Positions 48,201-54,743 of a stretch of 64,000 bases of DNA are shown here, piece after piece; position 1 is the stretch's first letter; every line of letters begins with the position of its first letter. The stretch covers positions 25,734,513-25,798,512 of the forward strand of contig OY743181.1 in NCBI GenBank assembly GCA_963555705.1, in the 5' to 3' direction. The stretch comes from Ligustrum vulgare. Its lineage: Eukaryota; Streptophyta; Magnoliopsida; Lamiales; Oleaceae. The notes beneath the pieces are model-generated. The model was not told the DNA's origin. It did no database searches and worked only from the letters and a program-made list of their open reading frames with translations. The position numbers were made by a program, and so were the translations under genes.

Positions 48201-51200
48201 ACGCAATAGCAGTCACCAATGATGTGATTTCTTCCTTTAAACCATATTTAAACCTTTTACATTTATCAACTTCATTAGCTACAAGAACTGCAGCATACTT
48301 TGATAATTCTACAAACTTTTTCTAGTATTTAGCCATAGTAGACGTCTGTACTAATTTCAAAAATTGATTCTGCTTGTCATCTGTATAAGAATGAGGGTAG
48401 TAGTATTCATTAAATTCATTCTTAAAATTATCCCACGTGATAACAGAATGATCATTATATTTGCACTGGATTGATCTCCACCAATTAGTGGTGAGTTGAG
48501 AATATTGTCCAGTTTTATTTGTGAAGAAAGATGACACCATGAGACTTTGTATTGATTATCGACGGTTGAACAAAGTGACATTCGAAACAAATATCCTTTG
48601 CCTCATATTGGTAATCAGTTTTACCAACTTTTAGGTGCACAGTGTTTTCAAAGATTGACTTGCGATTAGGGTACCATCAACTCAAAATTAGAGAGACAGA
48701 TGTGCATAAAACTGCTTTTAGATCGTGATAGGGCCATTTCCTGCCTTCAGGTGATGCCATTTGGGTTGACTAATGTCCCTGCAGCATTTATGGATCTTAT
48801 GAATAGGATACTTCATATTTAGACAAATCTGAGATTGTTTTTATTGATGATATATTGGTTTATTCTAGTAGTCGTGATGAGCACGCTGAGCACTTGAGGA
48901 TTATTTTGCAGACCTTGCGAGATAAGTAGTTGTATGCTAAGTTCAGTAAATGTGAAATTTGGCTTGACAAAGTCGTATATCTGGGTTATATTATTTCAAA
49001 AGAAGGCATTTATGTAGATCCTTTTAAAACTGAGGTAGGGATGAAATGGGAGCGCCCTACTAATGTGACCGAGGTACGGAATTTTCTTAGGTTAGCAGGC
49101 TATTATCGTTAATTTGTAGAGGATTTCTCTAGAATTGCCCTCCTTTTGACTAGTTTGACTTGGAAGAATTGTAAATTCTCGTGAATTGAGGAATGTGAAA
49201 AGAGCTTTTAAGAGTTGAAGAACAGATTAACTTTTGCCCCGATTCTTACTCTTCCATCTCCAGATAAAGAGTTTGTGATTTACACTGATACTTCAGTGTC
49301 ATGGTTTAGGATGTGTTTTAATGCAGGATGGGAAAGTTATAGCTTATGCTTAAAGACAATTGAAGAAGCATGAGTTAAATTACCTTACACATGATTTGGA
49401 GTTAGTTACAGTGGTGTTGACACTGAAGATTTGGAGGCTTTACCTTTATGGTAAGAAATGTCAAATATTTACCGATCACAAAAGTTTGACGTATATCTTC
49501 GATCAGAAGGAACTGAATTTGAGAAAAAGAAGATTGTTGGAATTGATAAAAGATTATGATTGTAAGATCGACTATCATCTCGGTAAAGCTAATGTGGTCG
49601 CAGATGTTCTTAGTAAAAAGAATAGTTCCTTGTCTCGTATGCTTTGATTTGTGAGTTCAGAAAGTTGAATGTCAAATGGTCAGCTACTACTTCAGGGGCG
49701 ATATTAGCTCATTTTTAGGTAAGACCTACTTGAATTGATAAGATTAAAAAAGATCAATCTCAAGACTTGGTCATGAGAACATTGAAGGCTGAAGTTAGTG
49801 TGGGGTTGTGTGATTAGAGATGATGGTGCTTTGACTATAGGAAATAGATTGTGTGTTCCAAACATTCCAGAATTGAAGAAAGAGATTCTAGAAGAGATGC
49901 ATTCCGGTAGTATTAAAATGTATCATACATTGAAAGATCATTACTGGTGGTTAGGCATGAAGAGGGAGATAGGGGATTTTGTATTCCAATGCCTTGTTTG
50001 TCAATAGGTAAAGTCAGTTCGTTATAAAACTACAATTACAGTCATTACCTATTCCAGAATGGAAATGGGAACACATTACCATGAACTTTTTGTTTGGTCT
50101 TCCTCGTACTCAAAGTGGGCATGATGGGGTTTGAGTTATTGTAGATCGATTGACCAAGACTACCTGATTTTTGCCAATTAAGGCTACTTATTTTTTGAAT
50201 AAGTTGGCAAAGTTGTATGTTGATGAGATAGTTAGCTTATATGGTGCTCCATTATCTATAGTGTTAGAGACCCTCATTTTACATCTAAGTTTTAATAATT
50301 TGGAGAAGGCTTGAAAGGAGCGAAGATTGGACTTGGAGAAAGTTTCAGAAAATGGGTTGTTGAAATCTCGATGTCACTCAACTGGAAATTGGATGTAATA
50401 AACCCACTAAATGGAAATGTTGTGGCTCTTTTGACTTTTTATGGCTCTAAATCCAATTAGAATAGGAAGGAAAATTGAGTAAAAATCCAGTAGATTACAA
50501 TTGAAATATGAGAGAGTTAAGAAATTACCTTGATTAGAACAAGAACTAGGGGTGTCTTTTAGATTGATGGCTGCCAATTTCATCGAACAGAAGAGAGTTC
50601 GCCCAAGAGAAGAGCGACTGGGTTTTAGAGCCATGAAAGAAAAAGGCTTTTCACTCTATGAAATGAGATGAAAGTACTGTTTCATGTTTATATTTTGAGT
50701 TGGGATGGTTTGAGAGGCTTGACCCGTTAACTGACCTGATCTACAGTTTTTAAAATTATTTTGAATCGATCTGACTCATATTTATTACTAAACTGACCCA
50801 ATTCAGTTCGGGTTGGGTTTCCGGTTTACGGGTTTTGGCCCAGCTCTAATTCTAATAAGGTGGGAAAGAACCAGGGTTCAAAATGAAAAGTTGGTTGACA
50901 CTTTATTGTATATATGAAAGCATGAGCTAGCTTTATTTATTGAAGTTCTAAATTCTAGGAAAATGCCTTCAGTGCAATACATGTTTAATCATTTTTTACA
51001 GTTGAACTATATTCACTGGGATTCTATCAATCTCAGATGGTTCTTAGATGCTTAGGCCCTCTTTGATAACAAAGATTTGCCTTGGAAGATGGAAAATGTT
51101 TGCAATTCTCCAAATTTTTGGCATGTTTGATAGTTAACAAATTCCATGGCAAATGTTTTCCAACCTTAGCTCACATGTTGTACTTTGCCATGATTTCCAA

Positions 51201-52122
51201 GAATTTGTTTTCCCTTGATACAGTAGAATCGTAGATAAAAGTTTCCATGTCATTTGGCAAATGTTTTTGTGTCACGTTTGCTCATTTGAGTTGGTGTTAA
51301 TTGACTTATTTTTTTCTAGAAATTAACATTATTATTATCAAGTACAAATGTATGAAATTTTTTTTTTTTTATAAAAGGGGATTAAAATAGCTAAATTTTA
51401 CATTGTTTGCCATGACAAATAATGTCAATCAAATAACAAAATTTGAAAAATTATTCAAATTTTCCACCTAGAAAATTAAACCAATCAAACGCATTAAACT
51501 TCTAATTCCTAGGAAAATAAATTCTCAGGAATTCAATTCATTTCCACCATAATTCCACCCTTGCTATCAAACAGACCCTTAAATTATTTGTTTCCGATCC
51601 TTTTCTTCCTTCTCTCGCAAAATTCTACATTTTTGCTCTGTTGTGGAAAAATTAACTGATAATCTACTTTACAGGCTGTTCACTTTCTTGCTTGCTCATG
51701 TTTCTTACATCTTATGTTTTGCTTCCAGCCCAGGAAACATGCTATTTAGTCGTGTGTATATATGATTATTTTAATGTATTTTATAAACTTCATAGGCCTT
51801 TTCATTCGAGATTTTGCATTTGGAAAAATTCCCCTGCATTTCATTTGATTTTTGAATAATAATGGGCAAGCTGTTGTTTACTTTTTATAAAATTTTTCTT
51901 GGTTAATAGAAAAACACGACAAAGGTTTATGATATTTATTTCTATATATACACTGCTATTTGCGATAGGAGGTTAAGTGATGCTGCTTGTCATATAAATA
52001 TTATATGAAGTCAATCTATGCTTTTAAACTCTGACACTGTGATTCCTGGAATAGGTGAAAGATTAAGCCCTTGGGTGGCTGTAGGATGCTTCACAATGGG
52101 TGTCTCAATAATCTTCTTCTAA
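27204..52122 (+). CDS. KISH: Protein kish (TMEM167 family), four coding exons over 25 kb
   Basis: Coding exons: 27204-27206 (ATG only), 27309-27415, 33735-33769 and 52055-52122. They sum to 213 nt, giving 70 aa plus stop, with GT-AG borders and phase kept at each junction. The protein reads M, then [47 protein letters not shown] and [21 protein letters not shown], the full length of plant kish. Kish/TMEM167 is a small conserved eukaryotic membrane protein linked to Golgi and constitutive secretion. An N-terminal and a C-terminal hydrophobic segment flank the basic [10 protein letters not shown] loop. No stop or frameshift is present, so it is probably functional. Introns are 102, 6,319 and 18,285 bp; the last two are filled by SINE, LINE, hAT, gypsy and MITE insertions. 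A polyadenylation signal lies at 52362. Expression depends on correct splicing across these introns. Confidence 0.95.
27309..27415 (+). other. KISH: kish coding exon 2
   Basis: Bounded by TTTTCAG and GGTATGTG. It encodes residues 2-36 plus the first two bases of Gly37, including the first membrane segment ([12 protein letters not shown]) and the [13 protein letters not shown] motif. Confidence 0.95.
27600..27740 (+). mobile_element. Small MITE-like repeat, copy 1
   Basis: It resembles the reverse complement of 32568-32743: both have TTCTTTAACGCAATCATTAC followed by AATTTATAAACTAA, then CACTTTTTAAC and AATTTATAATTG in the same order. Ends of this copy are worn. It lies in kish intron 2. Confidence 0.6.
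28323..28587. repeat. Degenerate direct repeat in kish intron 2
   Basis: Two blocks of about 130 bp share ATATTGTCGAATT, GGCAA, AATTTGGG, GAGGGAG and TTCAGGAGTT in order (about 28328 and about 28459). They are diverged, with no coding sense. Confidence 0.65.
28981..29120 (+). mobile_element. tRNA-derived SINE with 12-bp TSD
   Basis: A 140-bp unit with an internal pol III promoter: A-box-like TTGTCCTAAGTGG near 28992 and B-box-like GGTTTGAATCC near 29038. It ends in an A-rich tail (AATTAAAAAATAAAAAAA). It is flanked by a perfect 12-bp duplication TTATATCATCTG (28969-28980 and 29121-29132). It lies in kish intron 2, sense orientation. The short open frame across it is not a gene. Confidence 0.9.
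29551..32386 (-). mobile_element. 5'-truncated L1-type LINE in kish intron 2
   Basis: On the minus strand this is the 3' half of a plant LINE ORF2 in several frames: a linker with [13 protein letters not shown] (about 31950), RT blocks ([42 protein letters not shown], about 31410-31850), then the thumb region and the C-terminal CIMC...H...C zinc motif (about 30040). A poly-A tail (T-run at 29551) marks the 3' end. At the catalytic box the sequence reads QFAYDS where LINE-2 has QYADDS, so the first catalytic Asp is lost. Together with frameshifts and stops this is a dead copy. It is the same family as the intact LINE at 36838-44002. I could not find its target-site duplication. Confidence 0.9.
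32568..32743 (-). mobile_element. Small MITE with terminal inverted repeats, copy 2
   Basis: Ends GTCTCTGTTTGGTTGTAGC and the complement of GTCTCTATTCTTTAACGCA form imperfect inverted repeats of about 30 bp extending into AATTATAAATTG. It has an inverted relative at 27600-27740. The end sequence and length suggest a Harbinger-type MITE, which is inference. Confidence 0.55.
33735..33769 (+). other. KISH: kish coding exon 3 (35-bp micro-exon)
   Basis: Between ATGTGGCAG and GTATGATT. It completes Gly37, encodes [11 protein letters not shown] and begins Gly49. Only 35 bp long, it is isolated by introns of 6.3 and 18.3 kb. Confidence 0.95.
34903..35310 (-). pseudogene. Unassigned coding-like fragment inside hAT
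   Basis: A minus-strand open frame of 135 codons. Its part between the G-run and the start has balanced, protein-like composition ([20 protein letters not shown] ... [20 protein letters not shown]). I do not recognise the family. Because it lies between hAT ends it may be a captured host-gene fragment. The C-rich homopolymer inside the frame argues against present coding. Confidence 0.3.
35139..35164 (+). repeat. Poly-G tract in kish intron 3
   Basis: GGGGGG, C, then 19 consecutive G on the sense strand, with a second G-rich run (GGGGGTGGGGGTGG) near 35310. Such tracts can form G-quadruplexes in DNA and in the pre-mRNA. Run length may be affected by sequencing error. Confidence 0.85.
35340..36159. 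other. hAT interior, no gene recognised
   Basis: It begins with TTTTCGAGAAGAAATGAGG, which faintly resembles LINE 3' tails. The 117-codon + frame at 35665-36018 has no recognised domain and I do not treat it as a gene. The last five bases, GAAAT, border the gypsy LTR. Confidence 0.35.
36964..40653 (-). CDS. LINE ORF2: endonuclease-reverse transcriptase (1,229 aa)
   Basis: It nicks target DNA and copies the LINE RNA by target-primed reverse transcription. Residues 1-230 form an AP-type endonuclease: [24 protein letters not shown] and SDHCPI carry the usual catalytic Asn, Glu, Tyr, Asp/Asn and His. Next come [13 protein letters not shown] (about residue 430) and the RT domain, with [30 protein letters not shown] and an intact LQYADDS box near residue 690. 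Near residue 1100 is a zf-RVT motif (CCIMC ... HLLIHC). There are no stops or frameshifts and the length is typical. ATG 40653 overlaps the ORF1 stop as ATGA, suggesting coupled translation. The hydrophobic C-terminal [15 protein letters not shown] is typical of plant LINEs. Confidence 0.95.
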   Translation of the reverse strand: MKIISWNVRGLGGRGKRRMIKELLSKEKPDVVTLQETKKENIETKLIGSIWGTRFKEWAFIPSVGKSGGILVIWDSRVIRGKEVVLGNFSVSVFMEEVGSGEGWWLSGVYGPCNSRERDDFWVELASLHGLCGSKWCVGGDFNVVRHPSEKLNGDRYTKSMRTFDQLIIETGLKDLQLLNAEYTWSNMRDRLACSRIDRFLVTEDWVSMFEEVRQEALIRVTSDHCPISINTDKFQWGPSPFRFENMWLRHKNFTKNWKQWWNKYEIEGWPGFSFMEKLKMMKEELKKWNREEFGDVRIQKKTIMKRIEEIDKEETEQNIGEEERLERRKLRKRLEELIIREEISWNQKTKVNGVKEWDNNSKMFHRIASGRKANNLINKLEGRDGRILHTEEEIEKEIIEFFEDLFNKNEGINHGIEGLEWANIEMDRNLKLEEPFQEEEIKTALFDCAGDKAPGPDGFSMAALKESWEVIKEDLMKVFTEFYENGIVNARVNETFISLIPKKLKSISIKDFRPISLVTSLYKIIAKVLSLRLKEVLEETIDVSQCAFVKGRQILDLVLIANEIVEEYRVKKKEGVVFKIDFEKAYDHVSWEFLDFVLEKKGFGIKWRKWIRGCLTSVNFSVMINGKPRGKFKASRGLRQGDPLSPFLFILVGDALSRLVNKACDMEVVKGFKIGNNRVRISHLQYADDSIFFLENKDETIENLVGILEIFSRSAGLKINMAKSTVVGINLSEERIDEIVKEMGCTKGNWPLNYLGLPLGGNPNTDAFWNPVMERIAKRLEGWHKGCLSRGGRLVLLQSVLESIPTYFMSIFKMPRKVVKRIEKMMRDFFWEGKGESGKDHLVKWEVVTKPKEKGGLGFGNLHLKNLALLGKWLWRFPLELDSLWHSVIISRYGLQSNNWDVCTEVKSTFRAPWKSITRVWNTFEKCTKLVVGKGDKIRFWVDRWMGDQTFQTLFPRLFRLSNNKNSVIGNIVSNPSSSTPTWNFQFLRNFNDREIEEFTSLSNMLENTTIDPLSLDRRIWTGHPSGSFSCKSFSKSLSQSLCTTTFPQSKFIWKGLFPSKVKVFAWLISLGKVNTCDLLQRKRPNWYISPSCCIMCRKAEETIDHLLIHCELAKGIWDRIMYLFRLWGALPRRWADLILIKWNFGINKEKKKGIWKLLIMAAAWTIWIERNRRIFDNSERSIGDIWDSIIFYTGLWARANGLFSTLDNFLFRLDPHSSLRTLVPSSL
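40650..43520 (-). CDS. LINE ORF1: DUF4283-type RNA-binding protein (956 aa)
   Basis: ORF1 protein packages LINE RNA. The N-terminal part (residues about 15-150) has an [18 protein letters not shown] ... [18 protein letters not shown] segment, seen in my memory of plant DUF4283 proteins. Residues about 215-345 form the DUF4283 RRM-like domain with [19 protein letters not shown]. After that the protein is long, polar and acidic ([18 protein letters not shown] near residue 660). I see no CCHC knuckle, common in other plant ORF1 proteins. At 956 aa it is longer than usual because of the C-terminal half. The frame is uninterrupted. The first ATG (43520) follows a GC-rich leader. Confidence 0.85.
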   Translation of the reverse strand: MTEMFREMNSHNPTGYGQKTNRFWSFRTRYKVFVLSLSKEGGFVRIAERTRAWTFDICITVDAAFWLADSIRLLYTGDGSLNKEQRYRNRDMVTWLEVFQNEGGRFLKISTLKNSLLKSIIVPSEEQMIGWRKLNGNLQNVLGRRKWTYQKPQTQQTSTEKVVSKRISWVRVVRDGIIEKERGVKKLENSINAQNNGNKNSKDWTKMVLMFRQSSKIPWEAIQYGMMNMMKKKYDFRQLHDDRALIWCHSEEEARSLINIMNLEIPAATSVFFSPWSWKAQSDNIKIDCRYSWIGVEGLPLNIWNIHVFKVIGSFCGGLLDVDRETLQLKFLTHARLRLKGNKHGFIPETIQLPYGGSSIAIKFFKLNDGKYRFHGTFGKIMHNGNLFRQVETPTVDTQLPLTAQVSTEEEDGDGTEGRKDGENDVEYVLESSETRVKEGSGKFELGRLLSAEEEYETERKDQKASEIGKPISTTNHEKQTVSLNKIFARIEDSFALDNTLAGFTRKKGIITEQNSRTNWAANFLGKVYKRRKKNGPNKNLTMDSMKGQYLFHLGSMKIAGPTSTNHNSQLQYVLVNGIDQHGLSQLKHLQSIKINGSNFTKNQWLFMSGKIFSCEDEQPERLGTGEKHITNTSAILFDNLVETEGEEEKEGEQDETDENEEEYMNIIEGNHQMDANYEMDEIVRDDVLDEMGGTFFAETEEQDDSEGETYDSDCEEQENPNVLEDIQNLFEEPMKPYQLYKKQEELELKIQSVGTLTEAYNPSKMTNTIKTTKLTHIPTERPNNFPTSSSTIHKPGQSPTPGMCNSPYPNLVSSDCFPHSCNKIACALEKKELTKSNARLVLNGQSTNQLQKHTSQSNSWGNERHTSTGKNIKDKWRENEEIMIMEDDDKLTSTLRRLNLTLIPLDSSCYEGNSLNISRKNRRKGVRELKNLQSSINYGTTKSKVMKSGELEEIQ
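43521..44002 (-). promoter_or_regulatory. LINE 5' UTR / internal promoter region
   Basis: About 480 bp, rich in GC and CCGG/CCGCC motifs, contrasting with the AT-rich flanks. It ends at the target-site duplication. LINEs carry an internal promoter here. Short + strand frames (43587-43815) are composition artefacts. Confidence 0.6.
45495..48510 (-). pseudogene. Gypsy gag-PR-RT-RNase H remains, minus strand
   Basis: On the minus strand, in order: truncated gag ([12 protein letters not shown] ... [12 protein letters not shown], 48505-48300), a linker, a [12 protein letters not shown] plus [14 protein letters not shown] zinc-knuckle pair (about 47765-47860), an eroded protease region (47740-47300) and RT blocks ([33 protein letters not shown]). 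The [11 protein letters not shown] block lies at about 46560. A one-base T insertion just before the IDD box shifts the frame. RNase H runs to 45495. The paired cysteine motifs suggest a Tekay/Del-like chromovirus. Integrase is missing: RNase H is followed directly by the LTR. The 5' LTR and gag start are lost at the inverted junction near 48507. Confidence 0.88.
48508..50300 (+). pseudogene. Gypsy RT-RNase H-integrase remains, + strand, head-to-head
   Basis: It starts inside RT (PVLFVKK) at the inverted junction and runs through the RT core ([19 protein letters not shown], about 48838-48895), the thumb, RNase H ([13 protein letters not shown] about 49478) and the integrase HHCC finger (HSGSIKMYH ... 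CLVC, about 49900-50005). Partial integrase core follows to roughly 50300. Stops and frameshifts break it. The part 48508-49793 is an inverted, roughly 88 percent similar copy (by eye) of 46800-45495. The two arms therefore come from different copies of one family. Confidence 0.85.
50407..50634 (-). pseudogene. Possible captured first-exon fragment inside hAT
   Basis: Minus-strand ATG at 50634 in good context (TTTCATGGCT) opens [20 protein letters not shown], a Ser/Arg-rich organelle-targeting-like N-terminus. After SSCSNQ a CAAGGTAATT could be a 5' splice donor (about 50529). I cannot name the source gene. It sits between the gypsy and the right hAT end, so it belongs to the hAT cargo. Similarity search is needed; it may be chance. 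Confidence 0.3.
51055..51578. mobile_element. Harbinger/Tourist-type MITE
   Basis: The ends GGCCCTCTTTGATAACAA and the complement GGGTCTGTTTGATAGCAA match at 14 of 18 positions. TTA occurs on both sides (51052-51054 and 51579-51581). The 524-bp AT-rich interior is non-coding. It lies in kish intron 3 about 475 bp before exon 4. Confidence 0.75.
52055..52122 (+). other. KISH: kish coding exon 4 and stop
   Basis: After CTGGAATAG the exon completes Gly49 and encodes [21 protein letters not shown] then TAA (52120-52122). It contains the second membrane segment, ending in two Phe, as in other kish proteins. Confidence 0.95.
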
Positions 52123-52361
52123 GAGGAGAGCTATGCACATGTACTTCAACAGCCATTTAAACCCTCTACTTGTTTTTGTACTGCTGCATGCAGTTGAAGG
52201 ATAAACTAATGAACTTGTTTGGATGCCACAAAAGCGTTCTTATCGTGACTTTTGTACTGTTAAGTTTTATGCAATACCTTTTTGTTTGATTGAATTGTTT
52301 ATGCTTTTCATGGGTGGCTGCTGGGATGAAAAAAGTAAACAACAAATCGAGCCTTGTTTTC

Positions 52362-52367
52362 AATAAA
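52362..52367 (+). terminator. KISH: Putative kish polyadenylation signal
   Basis: AATAAA within TTTTCAATAAATTT, 240 bp after the stop codon. A second copy of the same phrase is at 52742-52753, giving a possible alternative 3' end. Confidence 0.55.
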
Positions 52368-52385
52368 TTTGGGGTTCTCCAAACA

Positions 52386-52840
52386 GGCTGGAGGTTGAAT
52401 TAACACCATTTAGACTTAAAGTAATACTTGCACGCCCTTTAATCTCTCGCATCCTAGTTTTCTAATAAATGACTTGTGGATTTCTTTGACATAAACCTTC
52501 TCTGAATCATGGGCTGCAGTCTGGAGACAAATGTCTCTAACCTTCCTCATGCCCATTTATTACTGGGACAACAAGGTTCATGATAAACTCTTTAGAAACT
52601 AGGAGGTTGCCATTCTCCAAGGTGAGTTGACTCCAAAACCCTCCCCATTTTGCTGGTGGCTGGAAGCTATGGAAGGAAAAGAACTCAATATGCACATTAA
52701 TGATGAACATGTTCATACACAACAACAAAGTAAGCTTTGTTTTCAATAAATTTAGAGTTGGCTCTATGAATCATTTTTCGTCACTCTATTTGGTTCGTTT
52801 CTAGATCTAAACAGGTCATCTTAGTTTAGACTTTTGGATT
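52386..52840. other. kish 3' flank, no gene recognised
   Basis: Ordinary AT-rich sequence. The 69-codon minus frame (52537-52746) has no recognisable domain. The last nine bases, TTTTGGATT, are the left duplication of the following element. Confidence 0.45.
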
Positions 52841-54657
52841 GGGTAAACAGCACAAGTAGTCTCCAACCTATAGGTTTTTTGCGAAAATGGTCCTCAACGT
52901 TTAAATTTTTGTATTTATACCCTCAAAATTACTAAACGTTGCAAAAATGGTCAATATCGTTAGATTTTGTTAATTTTTATCGTAAAAAATGTGTAAATAG
53001 TACAAATGGTTCCTAACCTTTGAGTTTTTTACGATAATAGTTCTTAACTTATTAAGGTCACGTTTGACATTTTTAGTTTGTAACCTCAAAACGTTTGGCA
53101 TACTTAGTCTATAACATATTAAGCCCCTATACGTTTGACATATTTAGTCCATAACATATTAAGCCTCTATTTGAAATCAATTATTTCAAATAATATGGTT
53201 TGTAGCAATTTTTTGAAGAATTTGTAGTTAAAAAAAATTGAATTTATTTGTAAATTATTTTATTGATAGAATGTGCGGTTAAAAACGAGTTTTAAAAATA
53301 AAATTTATTCTGGATTTTTAAAATGCACAATAAAACATTTAACAAAAATTCATCGCTTCAACCTATTGGAAAAAAATAATGAATCCATGAAATATAAACA
53401 AACAAATACATTGGACATTATTTAGGAATTGAATAAAAAATATGTTTTTATCAATTCTATTTTCGATTTTGAGAACTGATCAATATCGATTTTCGAATTT
53501 CATTTTTTTTCAAAACTTATTTTCTTCCACACGTTCTATTAATATATATTTTTTAAATTTATGCATAAATTGAAAAAAAAAAAATTACGTTTTAACCAAA
53601 ATTCTCCAAACTTACTTTTCAAATCAACCGATTCTCAAAATCGAAAATCGAAATCGAAAGTAGAATTGATAAAAACATATTTGTTATTCAATTCCTAAAA
53701 TGATGTCCAATATATTTTTTTATTTATATTCTATTAATTTATTATTTTTTTTATCAATAGGTTAAAATATTAATGCTGTGAATTTTTGTTAAATATTTTA
53801 CTGTACACTTTCGATTTCGATTTTCGATTATGAGAATCGATCGATTTGAAAAGTAAGTTTGGAGAATTTTGGTTAAAACGTGCGATTTTTTTTTTAATTT
53901 TTGCATAAATTAAAAATATATATTAATATAACGTGTGGAAGAAAATTGGTTTTGAAAAAAAATGAAATTTCGAAAATCGATATTGAGCAGTTCTCAAAAT
54001 CGAAAATAGAATTGATAAAAACATATTTTTTATTCAATTCTTAAAATAATATCCAATGTATTTGTTTGTTTATATTTCATGAATTCATTATTTTTTTTTT
54101 CAATAGGTTGAAGCGGTGAATTTTTGTTAAATATTTTATTGTGTATTTTAGAAATCCAGAATAAATTTTATTTTTTAAAACTCTTTTTTAACCTCACATT
54201 CTATCAATAAAATAATTTCAATTTTTTTAACAAAAAATTCTTCAAAAAATTACAATTACAAAACATATTATTTGAAATAATTGGTCTCAAACAAGGGTTA
54301 TATATGTTAGGGACTAAATATGCCAAATGTATAGGGGCTTCATATGTTAGAGACTAAATATGCCAAACGTATAAGGACTTAATATGTTAGAGACTAAATA
54401 CGTCAAACGTTTGGAGGTGACAAATTAAAAATGTCAAACGTGACCTTAATATGTTATGGACTATTATCGTAAAAAACTCAAAGGTTAGGGACAATTTGTA
54501 CTATTTACACGTTTTAACGGTAAAAACTAATGAATTTAACGGTAGGGACCATTTTCGTAACGTTTGGTGATTTTGAGGTTATAAATGCAAAAATTTAAAC
54601 GTTGGAGATCATTTTCGCAAGAAACCTAAAGTTAGGGACTATTTGCGTTGTTTACCC
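52841..54657. mobile_element. Mutator-type foldback element, 9-bp TSD
   Basis: It begins GGGTAAACAGCACAAGTAG and ends with the complement of GGGTAAACAACGCAAATAG. TTTTGGATT lies directly outside both ends (52832-52840 and 54658-54666), a perfect 9-bp duplication typical of Mutator-like elements. Almost the whole 1.8 kb is an imperfect palindrome: phrases such as AAGGTCACGTTTGACATTTT, GTTTGGCATA, and TCGATTTTCGA on the left recur inverted on the right around a centre near 53750. It contains no transposase. Confidence 0.9.
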
Positions 54658-54743
54658 TTTTGGATTCTCTCTTCTGAAGCTCATCTTATGTAGGACAGCT
54701 ATATGCGACTGTAGATAAGATAATTGAATTGCAACATACAGAT

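Larger units (their letters stand above)
33912..50848. mobile_element. hAT element in kish intron 3, expanded to 16.9 kb by nested insertions
   Basis: The left end TAGCATTGGGCAACTGCC and the right end (complement TAGAGCTGGGCCAAAACCCG) share TAG and TGGGC. They are directly flanked by ATTCTAAT on both sides (33904-33911 and 50849-50856), a perfect 8-bp duplication. Both subterminal regions carry GGGTTGGG and GACCC-type repeats usual in hAT elements. The interior holds a gypsy element, from 36160 to about 50300, and a LINE inside that. Unnested, the hAT would be about 2.8 kb. No transposase is recognised, so it was non-autonomous or has lost its coding region. Removing it leaves kish intron 3 at about 1.3 kb. 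Confidence 0.85.
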
